Shown: positions 50,930 to 62,304 of the stretch, piece by piece
Layout: each line of letters opens with the position of its first letter
How positions within the stretch are numbered: position 1 is the stretch's first letter
Assembly: GCA_035235625.1 (NCBI GenBank)
Contig: CP141140.1
Location: 19,922,685-19,986,684 of the forward strand
Direction of reading: 5' to 3'
Origin: Saururus chinensis
Taxonomy: Eukaryota; Streptophyta; Magnoliopsida; Piperales; Saururaceae
Length of the DNA: 64,000 nucleotides
Translations under genes and position numbers: made by a program
The notes under the pieces: model-generated
The model's database searches: none
Told to the model about the DNA's origin: nothing
The model's input: the letters and a program-made list of their open reading frames with translations, nothing else

Positions 50930-51640
50930 TGATAACGTCAGTCACCACGTCCAAAACGGACGTAGGCCAAAAATAGGGGACGACCGGAGAAAACCCGTAA
51001 GGGCGGAGCGGCCATGGGGGTGGCGGCTGAATCGGGCACGGAGGTATAGTCCACTGCCTTCGCCGGAGCAAGGCGGGGCTGGGGGAAGGCCGAATCGGCC
51101 GCAGATCACCGCCGGCGGCCACTGTTTGCCCAAACAGTCCGTCGGCGGAACAGTGAACAGAGGGGGAAAGAGGGTGGGGCGGCGGTGTCGAGGCCCACCG
51201 GGCCTGGAGGAGGGGCTCCTCGCCGTCGCCGGCCCAGGGCAAAGCCGTGGCCGGCCGGTCGGGCCGAGCCGGCCCGTGGCGGCGGCAGAACGGCGCCGCA
51301 TGCGGTGGGGCGGCGAAACAGGCAGCGAGAGAGAGGGAGCGGGACGGCGAAGCTGGGGCCGTCCGGGGCCGGGGGGAGTGGCCTCCCGCCGTCGCCGGCC
51401 CATGGCGGAGCCGTGGGCGGCCGGCCGGCCCTCGCCGGCCTACGACGGCGGCGGAATCCAAAAATGACAGTGAAAGGGGCAAACCGGGAAAATCGAGGCG
51501 GAGCGGCCGTGGGGCCGGGACGGTGGCTCCCCTGCCGTCGCACGGCCAGGGCGGAGCCGGCACGGCGGTCCAGCGGCCTGCCGGCGGCCGGCGGCGGCCG
51601 GGCACAGTGAATAGGCGAAAAGGGGGCGGTGGCGCACTGT
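50930..51640. repeat. GC-rich degenerate triplication in the solo LTR
   Basis: Three imperfect units of about 150 bp (about 51170-51300, 51340-51470 and 51490-51610) share GCCGTCGCCGGCCCA, GGGCGGAGCCG and GGCGGCGG(C/A) motifs. The base composition is far above that of the rest of the window and CpG is abundant. Long overlapping open frames on both strands are a composition effect. Confidence 0.8.
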
Positions 51641-51941
51641 TCATCCAATTTCTGGATCGGGCCAAGCCCGATGTTTTATTCTGTGCACTTCTTTATTTTT
51701 TCCACGTACGTCCCCAATGCGCGTTAACCCACTGGTTACGCGTCAAACCTCCAAAATTCGCGTCGTAAGCGCGCAGCGAGGCTCGTGGCCCGCGACTAAG
51801 CCCCACACCCGACTCTACGGGTATAAATATGGGAAAAGACACAAATACCCATACGCTGAAACGTCACATTTTCCTGCCGAAAATGACCAGAAAAATGGCA
51901 GAAAAATCCCAGAAAATCGTAGAAAAATCAGGGACCTTACA

Positions 51942-52470
51942 ACGTTGGGTGGCTCCTCCTTCGCTTTCTTTTTCTTCTTCCTGTGTGTCGTCTCCACGAA
52001 GTTCAACAGTGGACGATTGAAACCCCGGTGAGCTGTTTTGAGAACAACAGTAGAGATGGGGTTTTATCTTTTGTCTCAGACGAGCCTCTCTCGATAGCCA
52101 GAGGAGTCAAGATGGCATCGATCAGCAGAGCCTTTCTGCTCTGAAACTCGATTTGCTCCTCAGACGACAAGCTTTGAAGCCGCTGGTAATGGAGGCCGCC
52201 TCAGTTCCTGACCAATGACTTGTACATTGCCATGATATGATAGTCTAGCACTCGGTCGTTGTGCACTGTCGGAGGAGGAGGAGTAGGTGGCGACGGGGTT
52301 GGTTGAGTGCAGGCCAGAGCCGAGGATGCTGGCCGTTGTCGGGTGCATGGCCAGATCTAATGGGGAAAAAAAAGAGGAGAATGGGGAAGAGGAGTAGGGC
52401 CGCCGCCTCCGGCGTCGCCCTTGTAGCCATCACCGCCGGAGTTAGTGAAACAATGTAAATTTTATGCCAG
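51942..52470. other. Unassigned GC-richer stretch after the solo LTR
   Basis: The sequence is more gene-like in composition (CTCCTCAGACGACAAGC, GCCGCCGCCTCCGGCGTCG) but has no supported coding frame. It may be worn host DNA. I cannot identify it. Confidence 0.35.
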
Positions 52471-52840
52471 CTCGCCTGTGTATTGCTATCAAATGGTGTG
52501 TAACAAAATAGAAAGACAGGCGGGGGTCTAGTCAGTCATCGAATTGAGAACCAATGGCCCGTCATGTGCCCAGTGCACATGCCCTAGGATGCACCGGTGC
52601 GTACTGGGCACAAGCCCTAATATGCATCGGTATCGCTCCATACTAACCGGATTGTTTGCTGGATTTAACACATTGAATTCCCACGTTAAAAAGAATAAAA
52701 TAGTAGAAAAATGAAAGTATAGTGTCTGATGTTTACCTATTTAGGAAGAATTTTCCGGTAGTTTTCTTGAAAAGCTTAGAGGAGGTAGCAGAGTAGAGTG
52801 GTTCAAGCTTTGCTTCTATCCCTCCATAAATTGCATGTGT
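52470..52840 (+). pseudogene. Spacer repeat copy 3 with F-box exon scrap
   Basis: Positions 52470-52770 repeat the spacer of 43.6-44.3 kb. The last 70 bases (AGGAGGTAGCAGAGTAGAGT, then TTCAAGCTTTGCTTCTATCC) match the part of F-box exon 1 found at about 62540-62580. The rest of that exon is absent. Confidence 0.65.
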
Positions 52841-55180
52841 TGGATAACGAGCTATTTACTTATTTTCATATTATTGTGTGAAGAATTCTAATTCTTTAAT
52901 GTTTTCACACATAATTCCTATTTTTTTGCTTTGAGTTCTTTTATGATGTTTTTGCCATCACCCCTTCCCGACTCCTTCCACTTAGCGTGTCATGTGAAAA
53001 TAGAAAAGGCGTAATTTTTGACAAATATTTGATCGGCATGCTGATGTGCACTAAATACAGCATGTCCACTGTACACCCCCCCACTTGAGTGTTCTACCTC
53101 ATCTGAATCATTGTCCATTCTCTCTTTGATCATCTCTAAACTTGTTTGCCAACAAGTTTCTTCCATTGCTTCATCACATCCTCTGCTTCATCACCTCCCC
53201 TGTATATCATCACGTCTTCTGTTTGAAAGTAAATGGCAAAAGAATCCACATTTGGGGCCCAAGAAAGGACGGGGACGTCACGTAGGTTTAATGTTTTGAT
53301 TATTCTACTAAAAGATTTGACAAAGGCATTATAAAATTTTGAACTATTTTCAAAATGTTTGAAAAGAAGGGTTGAAATGTTTTGAGAAAGTTATTTTTTT
53401 AAAATAAAATTAATCAAAAGAGTAAACTTTTTTATTTTTAAATTGGTATAAAAATGTTTGAATAAAAGGGTTAAAATGTTTTGATTGATGGAACTCCAAC
53501 ATCAAAACGTTTTGACCATTGTGTGAAAATATTTTAACAAAAGTGTTAAAATAAATTTTGTCATAGTTGTCAAATTATTTAGCAATGTGTTAAAATGTTT
53601 GAAAAAATAGGTCAAAATGTTTTGATTTTTCCATTAAAATATTTTTCTCTAATGAGATCACAATGTCTAAACGTTTTCAACATTGTGTTAAAACATTTTA
53701 ACATAGGGGTCCAAACCATTTGTCATAGTTGTCAAACTATTTAACAACGTTGTTAAAATATTTTGGCACCTTTGTCAAAACTTTTTAATATTGGTATGAA
53801 AATATTTTGGCTTGTTGGTGAGAATTTTGTAACTTTATTTAGATCTTGAGCAAATTTAAATGTGAAAAAATAAAAAAATAAATAGACTAAAGATGCTAGT
53901 ACTATCATGCATGCCACACCGACTGGGGGTAATTTTAACAAGCAACAGTCGAATAGTTGAGAAGATGAAGATTGATGTAAGAACATATGTGGCCATATAT
54001 AGTGTATTGACTTATTTTGGTTGACACAACAATGTCAAATTGATGTATAATTTGAGTCATAGGATAAAATATTTATTGTTTAAGATCACATGGTAAAGAT
54101 GAAGTAAATTAGAAGACTCAGAAGTATTTTTGCAGGTAAAAGCACTCACACGCATCACATTCATTCACTTAGGATAAATCATTTTTCATATTCGAGTGTG
54201 AGAAAAAGAATGAGTGAAAATGAGTACAAAATTGCTTTAAGTATGTAAAATTTTTATATAAGATTAATCAGGAGTAAAAAGGGGTTAATAGGACAAAATT
54301 TTAATTTTTGGTACTGTAGCAACAATGCATCAAATATCTACAGAAGTATTGTAGCACTTTACTATAGTAGTTGATGTTCATTGATCGATCAATTACTGTA
54401 CCAATTGATCAGCTATTGTAGCGATTATTCAGTTACTATAGCAGTTCTTCATAAAATTTGACCGAGATGATGGGCGATTGATTACTGAAACATATAATTT
54501 CCCAAAATAGGTCATTTCGTGTTGAATTTTAAAGGTTTAACACCTAAATCAACTTAATTTCTATATAAATGGTATTTTAAAAGTGGAGAAAAATGAGGAA
54601 AATCATTGCTATCATGGAGAGAGAGATTAGTGTGTATACTTTATTGGGTTTTAAGAGTATAGAGCTTTCCTTTCGCTACGTGTTTTGAATATTAATTCAA
54701 TTAGTTAAAAGTGAAGATAAATTCACACCACAACACACACAAGAGTTTGAGAAGTTGCAGTAAAGTTCTTCGTCAAGAAGTGATTGAAAAAATTTAAAGA
54801 AAGTTTAACAATTTAAGGAGTTGTTAATTAAGCCTCTAGAGGAAGACAAAGAACATGAAAATGGAAAACTTCAAAAATTCAATAGATGGAGAAACTTTAA
54901 GGCTAATAACAAAGAGGATTGAAGAAAAGAAATTTTCATTTGTGTAGAGTCAAGAGGTTAGTTAGTTATTCTTGGGTCTTGTAAGTTCTTACTTTTTAGT
55001 ATATTAATTTAGCATTGTGAGGTTGTTATAGTTTTTTAACCTAGTTAGGATTTTTTACGTTAAATCTCTATATGTTATTTTTTGTTTTGCATTCTTAGAT
55101 TGATTAATTACTTGGTAGATTGATAGTTCATGCGCATAAATATTAGGTTTTAATTGTTTCCCTTTTTGAAATAGTTTATG
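52841..55180. other. AT-rich intergenic with degenerate repeats
   Basis: Positions 53320-53830 are a run of loose repeats of AAAATGTTTTGA / GTTAAAATGTTT on both strands. Positions 54280-55050 may be worn retroelement leader or LTR sequence belonging to the gypsy relic that follows. No gene was supported. Confidence 0.5.
53320..53830. repeat. Degenerate AAAATGTTTTGA repeats
   Basis: Dozens of variants of a 12-20-base word (AAAATGTTTGAA, TTAAAATGTTTTGATT, CAAACTATTTAACAA) occur in both orientations with irregular spacing. They look like the subterminal zone of a DNA transposon or an old satellite. Neither can be fixed. Confidence 0.6.
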
Positions 55181-56150
55181 GGTACATTTTTGCTCAACCT
55201 CTTTTATAACTTTCAACAAAGCACAAGGGAGATAATCAAGCCCATCATACACTTGAGAAGTTTGAACAAATTCACCAAGCTATTAAACAACAAATAGTTG
55301 ACTCCAATGCAAATTATAAACAATGGGCTGACAAGATATGTCGATAACAATTCTTTAATGTTGGGGATAAAGTCACGGTGCATCTTCACAAAGAGAGATT
55401 TCCTACATGCACCTATACTCCATTCTACAATGTGTAGATCACAATGACTATGTGGTGGATTTACCTAATGATCTTTCTATTTCAAAGGTTTTTAATGTGG
55501 CTAATTTGTTTACCTATCACGCTCCAGATAATTTTTTTTGTCAAAGCAGTGGCTCATGGATGAGCTTCTTTTAGGCGAGGGCAATTGATGCAGGGTGTGT
55601 TGGTAAGGGTAATTTTGAAAGTTTGTACAATTTAGGTAGTTAGTTGTTTTGACCGCAGATATAATCAAACAAAGGGATACATGATTTTGTTTTGAAGCTC
55701 CATCATTTTTGGAGTAAGGATTCTTCTATTTTCTTCAATGTGGATTTAATGGCTTGCTCTGTGGATTCAAATGTCAACTTCTCCGGGATTTGAGAGTTCT
55801 CGGTTTGAGGATTCACCCCCAATTCTCTCTTTTGTGTTCTCAGTTTTTTTCTCTCTATATTTCATTGGTCACAATTGGTCTTTTTATCTCCTTTTGTATC
55901 TTTCCATTGAAGCTAGTTGTAAAGCACATATTGATCCAGTAGTTTAGAATGAAAGAGCTTGTGCTTAGTTTTATGATCATTGATGATGACGAATTTGCAT
56001 GTTAGCTTCTGTGATTTTTCTTCCAATTTGGTATTTGACAAATTGCAAGTTGGGTGTTTGATCTAAGTTAATTGAAACTTATGCTTCAACATTATATTGC
56101 AAGTTAGGTGTTTGATTTAAATTCTATGAAGCCTGTGCTTCACACGCTTC
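55180..56150 (+). mobile_element. Ty3-gypsy relic, end of pol and LTR
   Basis: The C-terminal part of a gypsy integrase is recognisable between about 55180 and 55560 (H-L-H-K-E-R-F-P-T-C-T-Y, D-L-P-N-D-L-S-I-S-K-V-F-N-V-A-N-L-F). A purine-rich GGCGAGGGCAAT follows, then a probable LTR starting TGATGCAGG at about 55590. The remainder of the element is missing or unrecognisable and the coding part is broken. Confidence 0.72.
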
Positions 56151-56208
56151 TTCCATCAATTTTCTTAGTGCTAATTTTTTTTACATTATTACTATTTTAT
56201 TATTTTAC

Positions 56209-56412
56209 TATGTACTTCCTTTGTTTTAAATTAACAAGTCTATTTAACAAAAAAATTATTTTATATTAACAATCCTATTTGTTATATTTAAGTAGTTGGG
56301 TACTTAAAAAATAGTATCATTAGCTTATTTTTCCATGTCTTAAATGTGAGTTTCACCATTGAATAAAAATTATTATTTTTTTAAATATAACTATTAATAT
56401 AGGGCATATGAA
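56209..56412. mobile_element. Stowaway-like MITE
   Basis: It begins TACTTCCTTTGTTTTAAATT and ends near ATTAATATAGGGCATATGAAG. It shares its interior with the copies at 32025 and 36815. It sits just upstream of the F-box exon relic. Confidence 0.72.
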
Positions 56413-56462
56413 GTATTATTTTTACTAATTTGACAAACTTTTGTAATTAAAAACTCTCGCAG

Positions 56463-56824
56463 CTGTGCGATCTCCCCTTTTATTACCTGATGTCGGCAGC
56501 CCAATTTCCTAGAGCAGGCACTCATCCTGGGCAAATATTCTGCAACCTGAAGGTTGCAAAGATATATAGCTTTCGTGGTCGCAGACAAGATATGTCGTTG
56601 GTGAAGTTTTTACTGGCCAGAGCTATTGCACTGAATATCTGGTTTTGATTGCTCCCAAAACAAAGGTGGCTTGTAAAACAAACGTGGCTGAGACCCTACG
56701 GAAATCTGCTCTGGAACAATTGCTGTCATTGCCCAGAGCCTCATCGGAAGCACATATTTTACTTCGTGATAATAGCACAGGCCCGACTCATACAGTGTCT
56801 CAATATGCACCAAATTTCGTCTGA
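56463..56824 (+). pseudogene. F-box/FBD gene relic, last exon
   Basis: It matches exon 3 of the gene at 62305 (63531-63905) along its length, including the splice acceptor (CTCGCAG before 56463) and the position of the stop. Shared segments include F-C-N-L-K-V-A-K-I-Y-S-F-R-G-R and L-E-Q-L-L-S-L-P-R-A. A one-base loss after about 56630 shifts the frame. Exons 1 and 2 are absent nearby except for the scrap at about 52770-52840. Confidence 0.85.
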
Positions 56825-57917
56825 TAACCTGTTGTTTGTGGTGCACACTGGTATGGAGCATGCAGGATACAAATTTTCCAAATTTCGAAGCCAGCACTCA
56901 CTGCGATGGACGATGATAATCTTATAGAGAGTGTCATCTATGATTCTGTTATTGCATTTCGTGACGCATGCTACTGGCGGTAGAAAGTTTTGTTTTTTGG
57001 GAACTTGTGCACCATGAAATATGTCATCCTGATTTGCATTTGATGACATGGTGATGAGTTCTCAGCCGTTCTTCCACTTCCAATAATTAGAGCCCTGATG
57101 TGGCCAAATATCATGAATCTTGAGCCATCGGAAGTCCTGACTTGATCTTCTGCTAGTGCTCTGTAAACCAAGATTGCTGAGGAGATGATGGTTTTCTTTA
57201 ACTAAACCATTTAATGGTCAAAATAACACACATGGATCTTGATCGACAGTCCCCATGCACTATTCCAGTATCTACTATTCTCAAACGTCTGTTTTTAATC
57301 GAACCACGGGTGACGTGAGCTCCCTTCTAATACGCCCGTGGGGCCCGCAACGAGGACTCTGCCTCTACCTAAGCAGTTTCTACGAAATTCTTCAGGACTC
57401 AGGTCATACCAATCGTGTAAAGCTGAAAAGTGATCGAGAGTAGACTTTGTTTATGATAAGTCGTCGTCCTTGCACATGCTAGTTTTTTAAGCAGCTTCAA
57501 AGAAGATTCCACTGGCACCCATCTTCCTTCACCTGCTTCAGTTCTGGCTCTTGCATATCTCGTATTCATTCCTTTCTCTTTGTTGAGCTGTTGATGCTCA
57601 GTTGAGACTGCAGGTAAGTGCACAAAAGTTAGCACTTCATTTTTCTTTCATTTGCTAGATGAGATTTTACCCAAATTAATAAATCTAGAGCTACTTTCGG
57701 AATCCACTAGGTTTTCGAGGAACCCAATCAACAAATCTAAAGCTCCTTTCGGAATCCACTAGGTTTTCGAGGAACCCAATGGGTCATCCAGCGTTCTTTT
57801 AAATGATCTCATCTTTATCTTAACCAACTTTATCTTTCATCATATATGAGTAAGATTGCATGTTATTGTCCACAGCTTATTTAAGCACAACGATACTGGT
57901 GATGTAATTTGAGAAAT
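56825..57917 (+). promoter_or_regulatory. Upstream region and probable leader of the F-box gene
   Basis: A plausible 5' leader exon ends at CTGCAG|GTAAGT (donor at 57614), and an acceptor TCCACAG lies at 57869-57875, giving a leader intron of about 262 bp. A 52-bp unit is tandemly repeated in that intron (57681-57732 and 57733-57784). This is inference from splice signals only. Positions 56930-57480 show nothing else recognisable. Confidence 0.45.
57681..57784. repeat. 52-bp tandem duplication
   Basis: Two units contain GGAATCCACTAGGTTTTCGA and follow each other with very few differences. Confidence 0.93.
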
Positions 57918-60769
57918 ATGGAAGGAATAACTAAGCATGAAGTTGGTTGTGATCTGATTACTGGTTTACCCGATGCATTACTCCTTAAGATTCTGTCCGG
58001 TTTACAAATGAAAGATTTGATTAGAACATGTGTTCTTTCGAAGAGATGGAGATATTTGTGGACAGTGACGCCCACTTTGGATTTTAGAGAAGAAGAAGAG
58101 AACAGAAAAAGCACTAGTCTTGATTTTGAGACAAGGGAAAGTGCAATAGACATTGTTAACTTCATCAACTGCTCATTAATTGCTCATGAAGGTGTCAAAG
58201 TCGATAAATTCTGTAGCTCAATTTCATATGAAGATGGCCATGCCTGTCAAGTCACTTCATGGATCCGTTTTGCTCTAAGGCATAATGTTGAGGAACTCCA
58301 TTTGGATTTCCTTGGAGGAACATTGTGTTTTGAAGAGTTTGATTCAGAATATCTTCAATTGTACGAGTTGCCGCAGTGTATCTTTCTTTCTGATAGTCTT
58401 GTGAGTCTAGCACTGAAATTTTGTCATCTCAAGTGCCCAAATACTATTTCATTAAGCTCTCTTCGAACTCTGCGTCTGCAACAGATGCTAATTACAAGTG
58501 ATGTCCTCCACAAATTTCTTAAGGGTTGTCCCCTCCTTGAAAACTTGGATATAGAAGACAGCAATAGGACAAGTGACATAACCATCAAGACAGATCAAAA
58601 GCTTAAAACCATAAGGATAGAAGATGCATATTATGTAGATGGTTCAGATGCGACAATTGAAATTGACGCACCGAGGCTTCTATCTTTGGAACTACAAGGG
58701 AATTGCCCAAGGGCAGACTACAAATTGTTGAAGCTTTCATCATTGGAAAAGATCAGCATTGACTTTGAGTCAATGTTTGGTGTATATCAGATAGAATATG
58801 GTTCAAATTATTGCGATCTTGATGCACTGAGTAAGCTTCTTGATGATCTTTCACATGTTAAACATCTTCATCTTTGTAGCTGGTGTGTTCAGGTATGAAG
58901 TTATCCATCTTCAGTTTCCTTTTTCATTTTGTAGTAAGATTTTTTTTATAATAATTAAAATTTTTCATAGAAACTCAAAGAAGGAGAATACAAAAGAAAA
59001 GGCAAGAATTACAGACCCTCCCCACCCAAATAAGAAGTCAAAAAAGATAGCCCAGCGAAAAAACAAGAGCTAGAGGTTAAAAAACTAAAAGAAGAGACTA
59101 ATCCTTCCAGAAATCACAAAGGAAAAAACAATTGTTCAAAATTTTCTCCTTGAGATCTGATTTTTCCAAGATACGTCACACATGATGAGCAATGACTGAG
59201 GCAAGGCTTGGAGCATCTTTCCTCTTGTCCTCGAAAATGTGCTGATTTCGTTCAAGCCAAGCAAAAAAGTTGTAGACATTGGAGAGCAACTTAGGGAGCA
59301 GATCAGCGAAGGGGTTGACCTTAATAAAATGCAGCAGCCACTTAATTTCACCTTCAAAGTCGAGGATGATTTTGTAGATAAGGCATTTGTCTGGAAACAA
59401 TTACCAAACCTGTTTTGAATAGAAGCAGTATAAAGAATTTAGTCCCTGGTTTTAGCTTTGTTCAAACAAAGTGAACATCTGCTAGCCAGGTGAAAGCCTA
59501 TTGACGCTGAATTATCGAACAGAAGTAAGCTGTTATTGAAAGCCAACGAGGAAGTAAATGAGTGTCTGTTAACTCTCTATCTTTTTAAATCAAGCTGAAC
59601 GAATTGACACAAGGGGAATGCTGCTGAAGGAAGTTCCAAGCGGACTTGAAAGAAAATCTTCCTGTAGGATTAATCCTGCTGAAACAATCTTGTCCGAGTA
59701 CTATTGTATTATGTCTATGAAATGTGTTACAGAATTGATTTAATATATCTGCTTAATTCTAACTCAAGTGAATACAGAGGGATTTTTTTATGAGAGATAT
59801 AAACAAATAAAGGATGAATAACATTACAATAGGGTTAATATACAATCTAGCTGTTAAGAGTCTCATGTTTATAGCATCCAATGGTTTTCAGTCAAATGTA
59901 AACACCGGCACGAACTCTTTTACTCAGGAAGTACAGGGTATGGAAAAAAGACATTAGAAATGAAAAACTTGTACTATTTGTATAAAGGGTAACAATCAGG
60001 AATCATTTTTTTCTGAAAAAGCTCTTGAAACAATTTAAGGGGCAGAATGAACTTGGTAGTCCTAAATCTCAAATGGATTATGCCTTTTATTATATGCAGG
60101 TTATGTCCATTAGGGAGCTAAAATGCTTGGATACTCCGGTACTTAATGCTGCATGTGTAGAACTTAAGATAGGAATGACAACATTTGAGCTTCCCGGATT
60201 TGTCCACCTTCTAAAAAGCTGTTGCGAGCTTGATACTTTGACATTGAGGATTGACAAGAAGTTAGCAATCAATACTTATAACTGGCTAAATTCTGAGGTT
60301 TGTAGCTCGACTTTTTTAGTTTCTACATATTTAATGCCGTTAGCAATCTACATATTTCTGCTCACATGGACACCCTGGTCCTTTAAATTAATGACATAAT
60401 TTTATCCAGGAAGGAAATGTGAATGAAAAACAATACTTGAAATGGTTGGAGCTTTGTTTCTCTCGGTTGCTGCAACACCTCAAAACTGTAAAGATATATG
60501 GTTTTCTAGGGGGAGGCAACTTTTCTGAACTGGAGTATGAAAGCGAGGGAGTGAAGAGCTTCCTTAGAAGCCGTCACCATGAAATCCATTTTGTAAAAAT
60601 CCTGCTTAAAAGCTCGAAGACTTTGGAGAAGATGATTATATGCACCACCAATTCATCCTTTTTCAAGGAGTGGTCTGAGAAATCAAGGCTAATGACAAAG
60701 CTTAGAGATCAGGTTATGGGCTTCCCCAGAGCCAACCCATATGCTGAATTAGTTATACTCGAATGCTAG
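57918..60769 (+). CDS. F-box/FBD/LRR protein
   Basis: Exons are 57918-58892, 60100-60297 and 60410-60769. The splices are TTCAG|GTATGA ... ATGCAG|GTT and TCTGAG|GTTTGT ... ATCCAG|GAA, all phase 0. The protein is 510 aa. The F-box lies at about residues 12-55 (D-L-I-T-G-L-P-D-A-L-L-L-K-I-L-S ... V-L-S-K-R-W-R-Y-L-W). Leucine-rich repeats follow (L-S-S-L-R-T-L-R-L, C-P-L-L-E-N-L-D-I), then an FBD-type C-terminus (Y-G-F-L-G-G-G-N-F-S-E-L-E ... F-V-K-I-L-L-K-S-S-K-T-L-E-K-M). Proteins of this class bind SKP1 and act as substrate receptors of SCF ubiquitin ligases; the target is unknown. The first ATG is 57918, because the open frame upstream of it has no ATG. The large first intron (1.2 kb) holds a LINE relic on the opposite strand. 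The frame is intact over all three exons, so the gene is probably functional. Confidence 0.9.
59100..59700 (-). mobile_element. LINE relic (3' end of ORF2), in the F-box intron
   Basis: On the minus strand the zinc-binding region that ends plant L1-type ORF2 proteins is recognisable: R-F-S-F-K-S-A-W-N near 59660, C-S-L-C with a downstream H-L/C pattern near 59480, and F-F-A-W-L-E-R-N-Q-H-I-F near 59240. The frame has several breaks and the 5' part of ORF2 is absent, as expected from truncated reverse transcription. No poly(A) tail or target duplication was fixed. Confidence 0.75.
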
Positions 60770-61180
60770 AACTTTGTTTTTCTTCTTACAGTCTGGTTAA
60801 ATTTTGTATGTCTTTCGACATTTTATTACATTTTTGTTCTTTTTAATTATCCTCATCTCGTAATTACAGCCCAACTGATACTAATAATACCTTCATATGT
60901 TAATTCCTGTTCAACTGGTTAATGATTTCAACTTCATTTAGATTGCATTTGTTAGTCTTAAGTGGCTTGTTTTATCTTTGGGAATGCAATATCTCGTTTG
61001 AGAATTTGATCTCTTTGCCATATAAATCTAAAAGGATTGGGGCCCGCCAATCAATCGTCCACAAGGTATGGGATTTGGGTCCGCACCCTTTATACCTTGG
61101 GACCCCCTCTTACCAAACTCAAGTTCCTGGACGGGACCGAACATGGGACATACCCAAATATGAACAACCTAGTTCAGCTA

Positions 61181-61282
61181 TTCCCTCCGTCCTACTTTAA
61201 TTGTCTTGACCAATTTTTAAAATAATTAAATTTAGTTTATTATAAAAAATTAATTGAGACAATTAAAATTAGACGGATGGAG
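61181..61282. mobile_element. Stowaway MITE
   Basis: The element is 102 bp. Ends are TTCCCTCCGTCCTACTTTAA and the inverted form of AAAATTAGACGGATGGAG, with TA on both sides. Confidence 0.9.
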
Positions 61283-61399
61283 TAAACCATCAAATGATGC
61301 TCATGAGTAGTATTATCTAACGGGTATTGGTGGGATACCCAAAATACACTTCAAAGGCTTTGTATGTGCACGAAAAAATTGGCATTGGGACAAATAGTA

Positions 61400-61497
61400 C
61401 TCCCTCTATCCTACATAAATAACTTTATTTAAATTTTTAAATAAAATAAATTTTAGTTTTTGAACAAATTAAATAAAGCTACTAATGATTGATGGAG
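61400..61497. mobile_element. Stowaway MITE
   Basis: It begins CTCCCTCTATCCTACATAAA after TA (61398-61399) and ends ATGATTGATGGAG. The right TA is worn. Confidence 0.8.
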
Positions 61498-61666
61498 TTT
61501 TTTTAAATTAGAATATGAGACAAGGATCTAATGTGTGATGGCCCACCTGCTCGTTAGCCTTTCTCTGGTAATAAATGGTACTCAAGATAAGCTCAAAATG
61601 AGCAAAAAGCTATGTTTAATGAATTGACTTTGCTAGGTAATAAACTGAAATAACTCACAAATTTTA

Positions 61667-62090
61667 TTGTAAATATAAGATGTTGTTTGGGTATTAGATT
61701 TTTAAAAAATAGAAGTAAAATTATTTAGAATTAAGTTTGGTAATAAAATTTTTAAAATAATTTCAGATGTTGCATCAAACTTAATTTTAAAATTTTAAAC
61801 TAATATAACTTTCTCTTTTAAACTCGGATATGTAGATTCTTGCTAGGATATATAGATTCTTGCAACTATTGTACTCTTAAATTTGAATTCTATCAAACAA
61901 AATCGTAAAAGGGTATCTAATTTTAAACTTTGAAAGTAAATCTAACCTATACAAAATATTTTTTTATGTTAAAAAATAATTATTAAAAAATAATAAAATT
62001 TGTAATTTTAAAACTGGGACTGATAGCCGCAATAGATATCACAATCGAAATTAAGACAGAATCAATAGAATCCTACTTTATCAAAGCCCT
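61667..62090. mobile_element. MITE-like AT-rich element
   Basis: This is an inverted relative of 45640-46136. It begins near AGATGTTGTTTGGGTATTAG and ends near GAATCCTACTTTATC. Blocks such as AATTTTAAAATTTTAAA are shared. The edges are approximate. Confidence 0.5.
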
Positions 62091-62304
62091 TTCTCATTCG
62101 AGTCTTTGACATTATAAACAGCTTCTGATGCAAGCCAAGCGGCCCAAGCCCAGGCTTCTAATGCAAGCAATCCATGTCCTTTTCCGTTGCCTTGCACACA
62201 ATAAATAAGCTTCCAATGCAAGTCAACAGCCTCGGCTGCAGCCTGCAGTTGCACTTCTTCAGAGCCAGCACTTCTACCTTACCGGCGCCGAAAGGAGAAG
62301 AGCC

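Larger units (their letters stand above)
46985..51941. mobile_element. Solo LTR of a long-LTR gypsy element, younger
   Basis: The element is 4,957 bp, TGTAACGCCCGAG ... GGGACCTTACA, between ACATT and ACGTT (5-bp target duplication, one mismatch). It is homologous along its length with the solo LTR at 18764-22572. No gag or pol is present, and no second copy of the terminal sequence lies inside. TATAAATATGG at about 51820 is a plausible LTR promoter element near the 3' end. It contains several tandem arrays and a GC-rich island and keeps many CpG sites, so it looks younger than its relative. Confidence 0.87.
60770..62304. other. Intergenic between the two F-box genes
   Basis: The stretch contains the 3' flank of the first gene, two Stowaway elements (61181-61282 and 61400-61497), and an AT-rich MITE-like stretch (61667-62090). 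It also contains the short promoter side of the second gene, about 200 bp before the ATG. Confidence 0.6.

Noticed and set aside
50859-51768. Overlapping frames of 140-250 aa on both strands
   Set aside because: High GC content depletes stop codons. The proteins are Pro/Arg/Gly-rich, have no domain, and lie wholly within the LTR's GC-rich triplication.
52160-52458. Short overlapping frames next to the solo LTR
   Set aside because: The GC-richer composition explains them. There is no domain, no splice structure, and the strands contradict each other.
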